From assembly GCA_944390865.1 (NCBI GenBank), contig CALXRC010000005.1, positions 1 through 64,000 on the forward strand: 64,000 bases of DNA. The letters are read 5' to 3'. Below the pieces are notes generated by a model. That model was not told where the DNA came from. It ran no database searches and saw nothing but the letters and a program-made list of their open reading frames with translations. Positions 17,289 through 26,527 of this stretch are shown one piece after another. Position numbers and translations under genes: made by a program. This DNA comes from an uncultured Spirochaetales bacterium. GTDB taxonomy: Bacteria > Spirochaetota > Spirochaetia > Sphaerochaetales > Sphaerochaetaceae. How positions within the stretch are numbered: the stretch's first letter is position 1; each line of letters starts with the position of its first letter.

Positions 17289-19959
17289 TTGAAAGCACTT
17301 TGTAAGAGTAGTGGATCGTGTTGATGTCGAAATCAAGCTCATCTCCCACACACTTGTTGAGCAGCTCCATTCCAAGCGGTGTCTTGAAGTTCAGGATTCC
17401 GTTGTCCGGATCGCTTTCCCACTGGCCCAGGATCGTGTAGACGACATCCCTGCCGCTGATGTTGTCATGCAGGGTGACTTCTGTTCCGAAGCCGATCTTT
17501 GCAGTGCTGACTGATTCAGGCGTGACGACCTGAGCGCTCTCGATCTCGCTTGTAAGCCTTCTGAGTCTTGCATTGAGATTCTTCTGCTTGTCTTTTCCGT
17601 ACTGGTACTCGGCATTCTCCCTCAGGTCACCCAGAGCTCTTGCATCAGCAATCTCAGATGCGACTTCCTGAAGCTCTACGTGCTCGATGTGCTCCTTTTC
17701 CTTTATCTTCTCATCCAGAGCCTTCTTCGTGCACAGGAAGCCGCGCGGAATGAGATCATCAGTGCTGCTTGTCACCTGATCGTCAAAGAAGTTGAAGTCA
17801 GGATAGAGCTCCCCGATGAGGTGGCGCACCTCAATCACATAGCCTTTGTCAATGTTCCTGTCATTGGCGATGATTGAGTAGACCTTGCTTGCAAGATCCC
17901 TGTCTCCCTTCCTGATCTCGGTGAAAATCAGCTTTTCCTTGAAAAGGTAGTTGATGACAAGATCATTGCGCTTCCTGTTTTCAGAAACGTCCTTTTTCAG
18001 CTCAATGGAGGAGGCAGTATAATCCAGGATCAGAAGAAGCGTGATCAGGATATCCTGTCTTGTTACATCTGCCTTGGCCCAGTCCGCCTCGCCTGCATTC
18101 TTGAAGTTCCACAGGAACACATCAACATTCTCGCGGTAGTTGTGGATGCACTCGCGCAGGATATCGTAATAGATGGAAGCCTTTCCGTTTGCCCTGAGAC
18201 TGTTCGGAATCCAGGAATAGGTGTAATAGGGGAAGCACTTCTTGTATATCTCGCTCCAGTTTCTGTCTGCGTTCATGACGTTCTCAAGGTAGCTCCTCTT
18301 CAGGTCAGCGTTGTTGATTTTGTCGAAGAGAGCGACCTTGTCGTCAATCAGCTTGTACAGCGAGCTGAAGCTGACATTCGTCTCGATCAGAGCAGTGGCG
18401 ATGTGCTGATGGTTGCGCAGCTGGTCCAGAAGCAGGAAGGATGAGAGAACCCTGTCGTCCACAGTGCTTGAGCTGCGTGCAAGCTGGAGGTTGAAGAACC
18501 TGATCATCTCACTGAAAGCCTCGGACTCAACATCAAGATCCTTTGCGACAAAGTCCTTGATGATCTTGACTTTGGCATAGAAGTCTTTTTCTGCATTGAA
18601 GACTGCAAGCTGCTTTTCTTCCTGAGTGATGGGACTTGTGCGCAGCGTGTAAGTGTCATTCTCGCCAAGCACCGCACTGAAGTAGGGATCTTCATTGAAA
18701 ATCCTCTTGGCTTCGCTCTTGAAGGCTTCCCAGGCCTTCTGGTCAAGGATTTTAGGGACAAGCTCTTCCTTCATTTCCTTCAGGGAGCACTTGTTGTTGT
18801 GGCTTTCCATAATAGTCACAAGACCCCAGCGGGGATCTGCCTTGATCTTCATTGCAAGCTTGTCAGGCACGGCTGTCTTAAGCACTCTGATGTTGTTCTT
18901 CGGCAGCGGAGTAAGTGCCTTGAATGCCATGTCATAGGACATTGATGCCTTGTTCGCCTTGTTGAATGCGACAACGACTTCCTTGTCATTGATGGACTGG
19001 ATCAGCCCAAGCCTGTCTGTGCTTCTCTGATAGACGAAGCTGCCCACATCAAAGCCGATGTCAGTCTCAAAGAAGCTGACAGCCTTGTGAACATCCTCAT
19101 TCATGTTCAGCAGGCCGGACTTTTTGAGACAGGCCTCAAGACGCGAGCTCTTTGCATACTTTGTCCTGTATGCCTTCACCAGTTCGTCGCGGGCTTCCTT
19201 GCTTGAGGGATCAATCTCAAGCGCCTTTTTCAGAATCTGAATGGCCTTGCTGATGTCGCCGGAGTAGGCGGGATAGAGGTCTGAAAGCAGGCTGAGGGCA
19301 AGTGTCTTGTCCACAGAAAGCGCCACTTTCTCAGCAATTCCGAGGAAATAGCCGTAATCATCCTTCTGGAGAGGAAGAATGACTGACCACAGGGCACGCA
19401 GCATTTCGCTGTCCTTGGAAGAGATGCTTCTGGTCAGCGCACGTCTGTAATAGAGGAGCGCCTTGTCTTTATCTCCTGCCTCGAGATAGTGATCACCGAT
19501 CTGTCTTGTTATTTTCTTCTCGTCAAAGTCGATTTTCACAAGACGCTCGAGCACAGGCCATTTCTGGTCAGCCCTGTCTGTCTCCTCATAGCAGTCTGAA
19601 AGAATGCGGAGTGCGAGCTTGTTCTCATTGAATTCCTGTATCAGGGAACACAGATACTCGACGACAGTCCAGTTGTGATTGTCATAGAATGTGATCAGCA
19701 GGTTCTGCATGAAGATATTGTCTTCATGAGGACGGCGGACAAAGGCTATGCAGCCCAGAACGTAGCGGGCGTAGATGCTGTCTTCGCGCTCGCCGGTGAT
19801 CTCTGTTGCCAGGTCTGACAGCTTTGCGCAGTCATCGTAATCAAGCTTCCTGATGCAGGCATAAATATCTTTCAAAGGTTCGCACTTGAATTGTGAAAGC
19901 TCTGATTTGGAAAACACTCTGTCTTCTTTAAGCGTCTTCATCACTTCATTGAACTTCAT
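17269..19959 (-). CDS. greA: GreA-family transcript cleavage factor with long N-terminal helical extension
   Basis: 896 residues, far longer than classical GreA (about 158). The last 155 residues are GreA: the coiled-coil domain with the acidic tip ARALGDLRENAEYQYGKDKQ and a C-terminal GreA/GreB domain (GTEVTLHDNISGRDVVYTILG to LLNKCVGDELDF). Residues 1-740 are mostly helical with TPR-like stretches (GDKDKALLYYRRAL, AIQILKKALEIDPSSKEARDELV). GreA factors stimulate transcript cleavage by backtracked RNA polymerase. Such long fusions are known in spirochaetes. GGAGGG lies eight bases before the ATG. The gene converges on murJ with a 20-base overlap. Confidence 0.93.
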   Translation of the reverse strand: MKFNEVMKTLKEDRVFSKSELSQFKCEPLKDIYACIRKLDYDDCAKLSDLATEITGEREDSIYARYVLGCIAFVRRPHEDNIFMQNLLITFYDNHNWTVVEYLCSLIQEFNENKLALRILSDCYEETDRADQKWPVLERLVKIDFDEKKITRQIGDHYLEAGDKDKALLYYRRALTRSISSKDSEMLRALWSVILPLQKDDYGYFLGIAEKVALSVDKTLALSLLSDLYPAYSGDISKAIQILKKALEIDPSSKEARDELVKAYRTKYAKSSRLEACLKKSGLLNMNEDVHKAVSFFETDIGFDVGSFVYQRSTDRLGLIQSINDKEVVVAFNKANKASMSYDMAFKALTPLPKNNIRVLKTAVPDKLAMKIKADPRWGLVTIMESHNNKCSLKEMKEELVPKILDQKAWEAFKSEAKRIFNEDPYFSAVLGENDTYTLRTSPITQEEKQLAVFNAEKDFYAKVKIIKDFVAKDLDVESEAFSEMIRFFNLQLARSSSTVDDRVLSSFLLLDQLRNHQHIATALIETNVSFSSLYKLIDDKVALFDKINNADLKRSYLENVMNADRNWSEIYKKCFPYYTYSWIPNSLRANGKASIYYDILRECIHNYRENVDVFLWNFKNAGEADWAKADVTRQDILITLLLILDYTASSIELKKDVSENRKRNDLVINYLFKEKLIFTEIRKGDRDLASKVYSIIANDRNIDKGYVIEVRHLIGELYPDFNFFDDQVTSSTDDLIPRGFLCTKKALDEKIKEKEHIEHVELQEVASEIADARALGDLRENAEYQYGKDKQKNLNARLRRLTSEIESAQVVTPESVSTAKIGFGTEVTLHDNISGRDVVYTILGQWESDPDNGILNFKTPLGMELLNKCVGDELDFDINTIHYSYKVLSIKVASF

Positions 19960-19998
19960 TTATGAAACCCTCCAAATTTTCGCTGTTGTTATAAGGTA

Positions 19999-20039
19999 AA
20001 AACAAACCGGGCAGGAATGAACCTGCTCGGCGTGTTTTT
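19999..20039 (-). terminator. Intrinsic terminator after the AI-2E family permease
   Basis: CCGGGCAGG (20007-20015) pairs with CCTGCTCGG (20022-20030), 9 base pairs with a 6-base loop. Flanking A-rich and T-rich stretches make it usable in both directions. Read on the minus strand it ends the permease transcript upstream of greA. Confidence 0.8.
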
Positions 20040-20090
20040 CTGATGTATGATTAATATTACCACCTTTGCCTGACTTTGGCAAACTTGATT

Positions 20091-21251
20091 TCACAACTTT
20101 ATTTCTCTCTCATGAGACCAGTTCTCCTGCTTCTTCATATCCAGCCGCTGCTTCCTTTCCTTGAGCAGTGTGTAGCATACAGAGCCGGCAGGAACGGCAA
20201 GGAGCATTCCTGTGAGCCCGAAGATGGCGCCGCAGATCGTGACGATGGTGAATGTATAGACAGCCGGCAGGCCGAGAGAGCCGCCGACGACCTTAGGATA
20301 GATGAGGTTGCCTTCCAGCTGCTGCAGGATAATGATGAACAGCACGAAGAAAAGAGCCTCGACAGGAGACTGCACTGCTATGATTATTGCTCCGAAGATA
20401 GCTCCGACAAAGGCTCCGTAGACAGGGATGAGCGCTGTCACTCCGACAAACACTCCTGTGACTGAGGCGTTGGAGAAGCCGAGCAGGAACATTCCGAGCG
20501 TGCAAAGCGAGCCGATGATGATGGCTTCAAGGACCTGGGCGACGACAAAGTGCCTGAAGGCCTTGAAGCTTATCTTTGCCAGATGCTCGCAGTAATCAGA
20601 TATCTTAGGCCTCTGCAGAAGCGCGAGGGCATTTCTTGCATGGCGGGCAAGCATTTCCTTGCTGGTGACAAAGTAAATGGCAAAGACTGTCGAGATGAAG
20701 AATGTCACGAAACTGGATATTGTTCCCAGGATCGTGTTGAAGGTTGAGGTAATAAAGCGCGGCGAGTTTTCCCTGGCGAAGTCGACAACGCGCGCGTAAA
20801 GCTCGTCGAGCGACATGTCCAGCCAGTTGAGCAGCGAAGACAGGGCGGCCTCAAGGCCGGGCTCAGTTGCGATGATCTCACCCTGCAGCCGTTCTGACAG
20901 CAGAAGGATTGACTGGCTCAGCGTGCTGATCGCATCAATGACTGACGGAATGATGAAGCCGAGGATGGCTGCAAGTATCAGGAAGAAAAGCAGAAGGGCG
21001 ATCAGTATGGAAAAGACTCTTGAATATGCGGCAAGAAAGCGTATTTTTGTCCCTTTCAGGATTTTCTCGAAAAAGCTTGTCGGTATGTTGAGTATGAAGG
21101 CAAGTCCGATTCCGATGAAGAAGGTGGAAAAGGCTGACTTGAAAAAACTCCAGATGCTGATCACGGACAGATTTATGTTCCCGATAAGCACGTAAAAAAG
21201 TATCAGGAGCAGTCCGAGTGCAAGATATGAGAGAAATTTTTTCCTGTCCAT
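20091..21251 (-). CDS. AI-2E family transporter (PerM/YdiK type)
   Basis: 386 residues with about eight membrane helices. The C-terminal half has the AI-2E_transport family pattern: GSLCTLGMFLLGFSNASVTGVFVGVTALIPVYGAFVGAIFGA, in part, then LQQLEGNLIYPKVVGGSLGLPAVYTFTIVTICG. Members export autoinducer-2 or act as Na+/H+ antiporters or solute permeases, and the substrate cannot be told from sequence. I chose the ATG at 21251 (MDRKKFLSYLALG). An in-frame TTG at 21290 coincides with a TTGAAA that looks like the -35 of this gene. No Shine-Dalgarno sequence is present. The longer start would add 13 residues. Confidence 0.88.
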   Translation of the reverse strand: MDRKKFLSYLALGLLLILFYVLIGNINLSVISIWSFFKSAFSTFFIGIGLAFILNIPTSFFEKILKGTKIRFLAAYSRVFSILIALLLFFLILAAILGFIIPSVIDAISTLSQSILLLSERLQGEIIATEPGLEAALSSLLNWLDMSLDELYARVVDFARENSPRFITSTFNTILGTISSFVTFFISTVFAIYFVTSKEMLARHARNALALLQRPKISDYCEHLAKISFKAFRHFVVAQVLEAIIIGSLCTLGMFLLGFSNASVTGVFVGVTALIPVYGAFVGAIFGAIIIAVQSPVEALFFVLFIIILQQLEGNLIYPKVVGGSLGLPAVYTFTIVTICGAIFGLTGMLLAVPAGSVCYTLLKERKQRLDMKKQENWSHEREIKL

Positions 21252-21297
21252 CTGTTTAACTAACTTAGACGAAAAGACTGGCTTTTTCAATTATGTC

Positions 21298-21326
21298 TTG
21301 AAAGTTTTCATGTTCTTTTTTATATT
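21298..21326 (+). promoter_or_regulatory. Promoter of queT-like gene, predicted leaderless
   Basis: TTGAAA (21298-21303), a 17-base spacer and TATATT (21321-21326), then only 8 bases to the ATG at 21335. No ribosome-binding site is present. Confidence 0.65.
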
Positions 21327-21334
21327 CTGCCACT

Positions 21335-22006
21335 ATGGAAAACAAGGTACCGGAAAACCCTTCAAAAAACCGGAGCAGGGATTTCAATGCGCTTGTCGTT
21401 GTCTCCTGTCTTCTGGTCACGCTTTATCTTACAGCCAATCTCATGGCGGTCAAAATCATCCGCATAGGCTCTGTCTCTCTCTTTGATGCTGGAACGCTGA
21501 CCTTTCCCTTCACTTACATGCTGGGCGATGTGCTTGCGGAAGTGTGGGGCTACAGGACTGCGAGGAAAGTCGTCTTCCTGACTTTCCTGTCCAACTGCCT
21601 GCTGGTCATTTTCACTGCTGTGGGCGTCATCCTTCCTTATCCTGATTACATGCAGCCGGTGCAGGAGGCCTATTCGGCGATCTACACTTATGTGCCCAGA
21701 ATCGTGGCAGCTTCGCTCATCTCGTTCCTGCTGGGAGAGCTGTCCAACGCGAAGGCTCTTGTCCTGATAAAGAGGATTCAGAAGAAAAAGGAGCGCCTGT
21801 GGGTCAGGACAGTCGGCTCAAGCATGGTTGGCTATCTCTTTGACACTGTGCTCTTCGTTCTGCTGGCCTTTTCCTTCACCGTTCCGGCAGGAGAGCTGGC
21901 CCAGATGATAATTGTCCAGTATGCTGCAAAGCTTGTCATTGAGATGCTTGCAGGCACTCCGCTTGCCTATGCGGCAGTCAGAAAGCTGGCAGGAGGAATT
22001 GGATGA
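21335..22006 (+). CDS. yhhQ: Queuosine precursor transporter, YhhQ/VUT family
   Basis: 223 residues with about six membrane helices. The VUT/YhhQ signature is clear: LYLTANLMAVKIIRIG, then FDAGTLTFPFTYMLGDVLAEVWGYRTAR, and C-terminal KLVIEMLAGTPLAYAAVRKL. YhhQ proteins import queuosine precursors (preQ0, preQ1, and in some bacteria queuine or queuosine) across the inner membrane. The gene has its own strong promoter with a predicted leaderless mRNA and overlaps the next gene, a radical SAM protein, by ATGA. Together with tgt in this window this points to queuosine salvage; no preQ0/preQ1 synthesis genes are visible here. Confidence 0.92.
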   Translation: MENKVPENPSKNRSRDFNALVVVSCLLVTLYLTANLMAVKIIRIGSVSLFDAGTLTFPFTYMLGDVLAEVWGYRTARKVVFLTFLSNCLLVIFTAVGVILPYPDYMQPVQEAYSAIYTYVPRIVAASLISFLLGELSNAKALVLIKRIQKKKERLWVRTVGSSMVGYLFDTVLFVLLAFSFTVPAGELAQMIIVQYAAKLVIEMLAGTPLAYAAVRKLAGGIG

Positions 22007-22692
22007 ATGACCTTATACGCTACAGCAGGATTGAGACGGGCTTCAGGCGTGAGTTCCTGCTGCTCAGAGGTACTGGATGCAGGTGGAGAAAGTGCACTTT
22101 CTGCGACTATCATCTCGATGCAAGTCCTTCTCCGTTTGAGGCTAATGCCGCCGTGCTGGAAAAGGTGAGCGGGGACTATGGCGTTCTCGACATCATCAAC
22201 TCTGGCTCTGCAATGGAGTTTGATGACAGGACTGTTGAGCTCATTGCCAGAACCGTCAGGGAAAAGGGAATTGAAGATCTCTGGTTTGAAGCTCACTGGA
22301 TGTACAGGTCAAGGCTGAAAGCCTTTGCCGAGAACTTTGACTGTGCAGTGCACTTCAGGACTGGAGTCGAGTCTTTCAATCCGCAGCTCAGGGCAGCCTG
22401 GAACAAGGGCATTGATGCGTCTGTCAGTCCTGAAATGATCCGCTCATATTTTGACGGCGTCTGCCTTCTTGCCGGCGTCGAGGGCCAGAGTCTGGAAGAC
22501 ATCGCCAGCTCTGTTGAAATCGCTGAGTCACTTTTCGACTACTATTCTGTAAATGTCTTCTGCGAGAACACGACAGGAGTGAGAAGAGATGAGCGCCTTG
22601 TCAGGGAATTTATTGACAGACTGCTGCCTCAGCTGAGGAAAAGCCGCAAGGCGGAAGTGCTTATTGAGAATACTGATCTGGGTGTTGGCTGA
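22003..22692 (+). CDS. Radical SAM protein coupled to YhhQ, possible queuosine salvage lyase
   Basis: 229 residues, translationally coupled to the YhhQ-type transporter. Near residue 24 it has GCRWRKCTFC, a CxxxxCxxC cluster-binding motif with one residue more than the classical CxxxCxxC of radical SAM enzymes. The rest has the alternating pattern of a partial TIM barrel (VLDIINSGSAMEF, DLWFEAHWMYRSRL, AVHFRTGVESFN, GVCLLAGVEGQS). In Clostridioides difficile a YhhQ transporter is encoded next to QueL, a radical SAM queuine lyase that recovers queuine from queuosine; this pair may be the counterpart. That function is inferred from context, not from a diagnostic motif. Confidence 0.7.
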   Translation: MNDLIRYSRIETGFRREFLLLRGTGCRWRKCTFCDYHLDASPSPFEANAAVLEKVSGDYGVLDIINSGSAMEFDDRTVELIARTVREKGIEDLWFEAHWMYRSRLKAFAENFDCAVHFRTGVESFNPQLRAAWNKGIDASVSPEMIRSYFDGVCLLAGVEGQSLEDIASSVEIAESLFDYYSVNVFCENTTGVRRDERLVREFIDRLLPQLRKSRKAEVLIENTDLGVG

Positions 22693-22695
22693 ATA

Positions 22696-22724
22696 TTCCT
22701 GTTTGGCTTTTTTTCTGCTATAAT
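22696..22724 (+). promoter_or_regulatory. Promoter of rpe, predicted leaderless
   Basis: A weak -35 TTCCTG (22696-22701), a 17-base spacer and a perfect TATAAT (22719-22724), with 8 bases to the ATG at 22733. This places an alternative GTG at 22727 before the transcription start. Confidence 0.6.
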
Positions 22725-22732
22725 CTGTGGCC

Positions 22733-23410
22733 ATGAACTACAAGCGAATCGAAATTGCGCCTTCAATCCTCTCTGCTGACTTCTCAATCCTCAGCAATGT
22801 CGCTGATGAAGTGGAGGCCAGCGGGGCACGCTATCTTCATCTTGATGTCATGGACGGGCAGTTTGTTCCCCAGATAACCTTCGGTCCGAAGCTTGTTTCG
22901 GATCTCAGAAACAGGAGCGGGCTGATCTTTGATGCTCATCTGATGATCATGAATCCCGAGAACCAGATCGAGGCCTTTGCTCAGGCCGGCTGTGATTACA
23001 TAACAATCCATCAGGAAAGCTGCATACATGTCAACAGAGCCCTGAACATGATCAGGGAACATGGGATCAAGTGCGGCATCTCGATCTGCCCCGGAACAAG
23101 CGTGAGCGCGATAGAGAGCGTCCTTGACATCTGTGACCTTGTGCTGGTGATGACAGTAAATCCCGGGTTCGGAGGGCAGAAGATGATCCAGAGCTGTCTG
23201 GACAAGGTTGTAAAGCTCTGCGAACTGAGGGAGGCAGAGGATTATTCATATCTGATTTCTGTGGACGGCGGGGTCAATCTTGATACTATTCAGGATGTCG
23301 TTGCAGCCGGCGCTGACATAGCGGTGACCGGTTCTGCTTTCTTCAACGAGCCTGACAAGCTTTCGTTCATGGAAAAGATGCACAGCCTCGCACTGGAGAG
23401 CTTTCACTGA
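22733..23410 (+). CDS. rpe: Ribulose-phosphate 3-epimerase
   Basis: 225 residues, TIM barrel of the usual length. Signatures: APSILSADFSIL, HLDVMDGQFVPQITFGP with the catalytic and metal-binding Asp/His, DAHLMIMNPE, MTVNPGFGGQKM and SVDGGVN. The enzyme interconverts ribulose 5-phosphate and xylulose 5-phosphate in the pentose phosphate pathway. The ATG at 22733 is preferred because TATAAT ends 8 bases upstream. The stop touches the dtd start (TGATG). Confidence 0.95.
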   Translation: MNYKRIEIAPSILSADFSILSNVADEVEASGARYLHLDVMDGQFVPQITFGPKLVSDLRNRSGLIFDAHLMIMNPENQIEAFAQAGCDYITIHQESCIHVNRALNMIREHGIKCGISICPGTSVSAIESVLDICDLVLVMTVNPGFGGQKMIQSCLDKVVKLCELREAEDYSYLISVDGGVNLDTIQDVVAAGADIAVTGSAFFNEPDKLSFMEKMHSLALESFH

Positions 23411-23868
23411 TGATTGCTGTGATTCAGACTGTGGAAGAGGCTTCTGTCAGCGTCGAAGGCAGGACTGTAGGCTCAATTGACAGGGGAATGCTTGTGTATT
23501 TCGGCGTCGAGAAGGACGATGACGAGTCTCTGCTTGGCCCTTTTATCGGGAAGATGATGAAGCTGAGGATCTTCAAGGATGAAAATGAGAAGATGAATCT
23601 TACTCTTGCCCAGTCAGGCGGCCAGATCCTCTTCATAAGCCAGTTCACTCTTGCCGGAGATATTTACAAGGGAAACCGTCCCGGCTTTGAGACGGCGGCA
23701 GGAGCACAGAAGGCCAGGGAGCTTTACCTCAAGGCTGCAGAAATGCTTGAAGGCATGGGCTATCAGGTCGCGACCGGCTGTTTCGGCGCTCATATGAAAG
23801 TCCGCTACTGCAATGACGGCCCGGAGACTTTCATCCTTGATTCAAAGCGTCTGATGCACAAGAACTGA
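23410..23868 (+). CDS. dtd: D-aminoacyl-tRNA deacylase
   Basis: 152 residues, typical length. The two active-site motifs of DTD are present: SQFTLAGD (near 78) and NDGPETF in the place of the usual NxGPxT (near 138). It removes D-amino acids such as D-Tyr from mischarged tRNAs. It starts at the rpe stop and is followed after 33 bases by recA. Confidence 0.93.
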   Translation: MIAVIQTVEEASVSVEGRTVGSIDRGMLVYFGVEKDDDESLLGPFIGKMMKLRIFKDENEKMNLTLAQSGGQILFISQFTLAGDIYKGNRPGFETAAGAQKARELYLKAAEMLEGMGYQVATGCFGAHMKVRYCNDGPETFILDSKRLMHKN

Positions 23869-23901
23869 AATTACTGAGTATAACGGGTAAGGAGAATATA
23901 A

Positions 23902-24978
23902 ATGGCAAAGATTGCTGAAATTTCACAAGACGTGCAGAAGGCACGCTCAGAGGCCCTTGAGGCCGCAAGAAGCCAGATTGACAAGCAGTTCGGCAAGGGA
24001 TCCCTGATGAAGCTCGGCGATGCCCAGTCCGCCATGGATGTGGAAGTCATTCCCTCAGGAAGCCTGCTGCTTGACGAGGCTCTGGGAGTCGGAGGCTATC
24101 CGAAGGGAAGGATCATTGAGATTTACGGCCCTGAGAGCTCAGGAAAGACCACGCTTGCGCTGCATGCCATCGCCGAAAGCCAGAAGCTGGGAGGAATTGC
24201 CGCCTTTATCGATGCGGAGCATGCCCTTGACCCGTCATATGCAAAGAATCTTGGCGTCAATATCAATGAGCTCTGGATCAGCCAGCCGGACAACGGCGAA
24301 CAGGCTCTGGAAATTGCTGAATCGCTTGTGCGCTCAGGTGCTGTGGACATCATTGTCGTCGACTCTGTCGCCGCCCTGACTCCGCAGGCAGAGATAGAGG
24401 GGGATATGGGCGACAGCCACATGGGCGTTCAGGCCAGACTTATGAGCCAGGCGCTGAGAAAGCTCACAGGCATCCTGTCAAAGAGCAACACCACAATCAT
24501 CTTCATCAACCAGCTGAGAATGAAGATAGGCGTGATGTTCGGAAATCCGGAGACGACTACAGGAGGCAATGCGCTCAAGTTCTATGCTTCTGTCAGAATG
24601 GATGTCAGAAAGATTGATTCCCTGGGAAAGAATCAGGATGAGCTGTACGGCAACCGCGTGCGTGTCAAGATCGTCAAGAACAAGGTTGCTCCTCCTTTCA
24701 AGAAGTGCGAGCTTGATCTTCTTTTCGGCAAGGGCATCAGCTATACAGGCAGCGTGCTTGATGCTGCTCTCAAATACGGTTTTGTCGAGAAGTCCGGCTC
24801 CTGGTTCAGCTATAACGGCGAGAAGATCGGACAGGGCAGGGAAAAGACTCTGGAATACTTTGAGGCAAATCCGGACGTGACAGCTCAGCTTGTCGCTGCG
24901 CTCAGGGAGAAGATGTTCCCAAAGCCGGACACATCTGATAAAAAGTCAGCAGAAAAGGAAAAAGAGAAGAAGGAATAA
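23902..24978 (+). CDS. recA: Recombinase RecA
   Basis: 358 residues. Walker A is GPESSGKTT and Walker [14 protein letters not shown]-binding loop 1 follows ([22 protein letters not shown] region), then [26 protein letters not shown]. The C-terminus is highly charged. RecA coats single-stranded DNA, drives strand exchange and triggers LexA cleavage. AAGGAG lies eight bases before the ATG. I see no obvious SOS box in the short spacer after dtd. Confidence 0.99.
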   Translation: MAKIAEISQDVQKARSEALEAARSQIDKQFGKGSLMKLGDAQSAMDVEVIPSGSLLLDEALGVGGYPKGRIIEIYGPESSGKTTLALHAIAESQKLGGIAAFIDAEHALDPSYAKNLGVNINELWISQPDNGEQALEIAESLVRSGAVDIIVVDSVAALTPQAEIEGDMGDSHMGVQARLMSQALRKLTGILSKSNTTIIFINQLRMKIGVMFGNPETTTGGNALKFYASVRMDVRKIDSLGKNQDELYGNRVRVKIVKNKVAPPFKKCELDLLFGKGISYTGSVLDAALKYGFVEKSGSWFSYNGEKIGQGREKTLEYFEANPDVTAQLVAALREKMFPKPDTSDKKSAEKEKEKKE

Positions 24979-24981
24979 ACC

Positions 24982-25935
24982 TTGGCTGACGACACAAGAG
25001 AGGATGTGCTATTTGATCCTGAGGAAAAGCAGGTCTTCAAGACGGAAGAGTTTGAAGGCCCACTTGATCTTCTGCTTTACCAGATACAGAAATCTGAGAT
25101 AAACATCTACGACATACCGATTGCGCAGATCACGCAGCAGTTTCTTGATTACATCAACGAACACAAAGATTCAGGACTGAAGAATCTTGCTGACTTCTAC
25201 CGCATGGCAGCTGACCTGCTGTACATCAAGAGCAAGATGCTGCTGCCTGTCGAAGTCGAGTTCGATGAGGAATATGAGGATCCGAGGCAGGAGCTTGTCG
25301 AGCGGCTGCTTGAGTATCAGAAATTCAAGAAATACACAGATCTGCTGACAGGTGCTGCAGTCGGAGACAATTTCCACATACCGCGCAAGGAGAATTTTTT
25401 CGCGCTTCCTTTCCTTGATGAGGACCTGTTCAAGGGCCTTACTGCAGATGATCTTTTCAAGGCCTTCAGGACAATCATCGAAAAAAAGGCGCCTGCCAAG
25501 CTTTTCAATGTTTTCGAGGAGGTCTCAGTCAAGGAGAAGAGGGCCTACATGATGGAGCTCTTTGAGACAAAGGACCAGATCACAATAAGCGAGGTCATTG
25601 TCCATTTTGATCAGCCGCTTCATATCATCTGCTCATTCATGGCCATACTGGAAATGGCAAAGGACAAAGTCATTGTCTTCCAGCAGAATGAGCCCAACGG
25701 TGAGATCTATATTGTCCAGCGTCCTCAGGACTGGACAGCTTCTCTTGCTGATGAGTATGACAAGGATTATGATGAGGTGGTTGAAAACGACCTGACTGAT
25801 CCTGATGACTATTCAATCATCTCGGATGAAAGGAAGGAAGAGATAAGGAAGGAACTTAACCAGGAGGAGAAGGAAGAGAAGGAGCTTGAGGATATCTTCG
25901 TCGGAGACGAGGAAGACCTTCTGGATGAGGATTGA
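24982..25935 (+). CDS. scpA: Segregation and condensation protein A
   Basis: 317 residues, TTG start three bases after the recA stop with AAGGA about eight bases upstream. The N-terminal kleisin block EGPLDLLLYQIQKSEINIYDI is characteristic, followed by DFYRMAADLLYIKSKMLLP. The C-terminal winged-helix part (VKEKRAYMMELFETKDQITISEVI) is followed by an acidic tail of about 60 residues. ScpA bridges the Smc heads together with ScpB; smc is at 54801-57641 in this window. Confidence 0.95.
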   Translation: MADDTREDVLFDPEEKQVFKTEEFEGPLDLLLYQIQKSEINIYDIPIAQITQQFLDYINEHKDSGLKNLADFYRMAADLLYIKSKMLLPVEVEFDEEYEDPRQELVERLLEYQKFKKYTDLLTGAAVGDNFHIPRKENFFALPFLDEDLFKGLTADDLFKAFRTIIEKKAPAKLFNVFEEVSVKEKRAYMMELFETKDQITISEVIVHFDQPLHIICSFMAILEMAKDKVIVFQQNEPNGEIYIVQRPQDWTASLADEYDKDYDEVVENDLTDPDDYSIISDERKEEIRKELNQEEKEEKELEDIFVGDEEDLLDED

Positions 25936-25936
25936 T

Positions 25937-26527
25937 ATGGCAAAGAATGCACTGATGAGCACAGCGGCCCGGCTGGTCGAGACAGTTCTCTTCATCGAGA
26001 ATGAGGCGCTTGATATCGAGCGTCTGTGTTCGATGACAGGACTGAGCGAGAAAGAAGTCGCCAAGGCCGTTGATGAAATAAAGGATGTCTATGAGGAAAG
26101 AGGGCACGGAATCAGAATCAGGGAGAACTCTGACCTGTCAATTGAGTTTGCTCCGTGTTCTGACCTTTATGACCTTCTGCGCTCCACTTACGGACGGAAG
26201 GTTGACCGCCGCCTTACAAGGGCTGCAATGGAGACTCTGTCCATTGTCGCTTACAGCCAGCCGATAACCCGAAAGGAGATAGACAACATAAGAGGCGTCG
26301 CCTCTGATTCTATTGTCAGGCTTCTGAGAGAAAGAGAATACATCAAAGTCGTCGGCAGAAAGGATGTGCAGGGACACCCGTGTCTTTATGGCACAAGCAG
26401 AAAGTTCCTGTTTGAGTTCGGACTGAAATCAATAAGCGATCTGCCGAAACTCAGCAATATTGACAGGCTGCGCTTTGACAAGAGTGCGCAGGAGAGCGAA
26501 GAAGGAGAGAATACTGATGGCAAGTGA
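25937..26527 (+). CDS. scpB: Segregation and condensation protein B
   Basis: 196 residues with two winged-helix domains. Typical patterns: LVETVLFIENEALDIERLC, RLTRAAMETLSIVAYSQPITRKEIDNIRGVASDSIVRLLRER, in part, and GRKDVQGHPCLYGTSRKFLFEFGL. ScpB dimers bind the ScpA kleisin. I chose the ATG at 25937, directly after the scpA stop (TGATATG) with GAGG six bases upstream, rather than in-frame codons inside scpA. Confidence 0.94.
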   Translation: MAKNALMSTAARLVETVLFIENEALDIERLCSMTGLSEKEVAKAVDEIKDVYEERGHGIRIRENSDLSIEFAPCSDLYDLLRSTYGRKVDRRLTRAAMETLSIVAYSQPITRKEIDNIRGVASDSIVRLLREREYIKVVGRKDVQGHPCLYGTSRKFLFEFGLKSISDLPKLSNIDRLRFDKSAQESEEGENTDGK

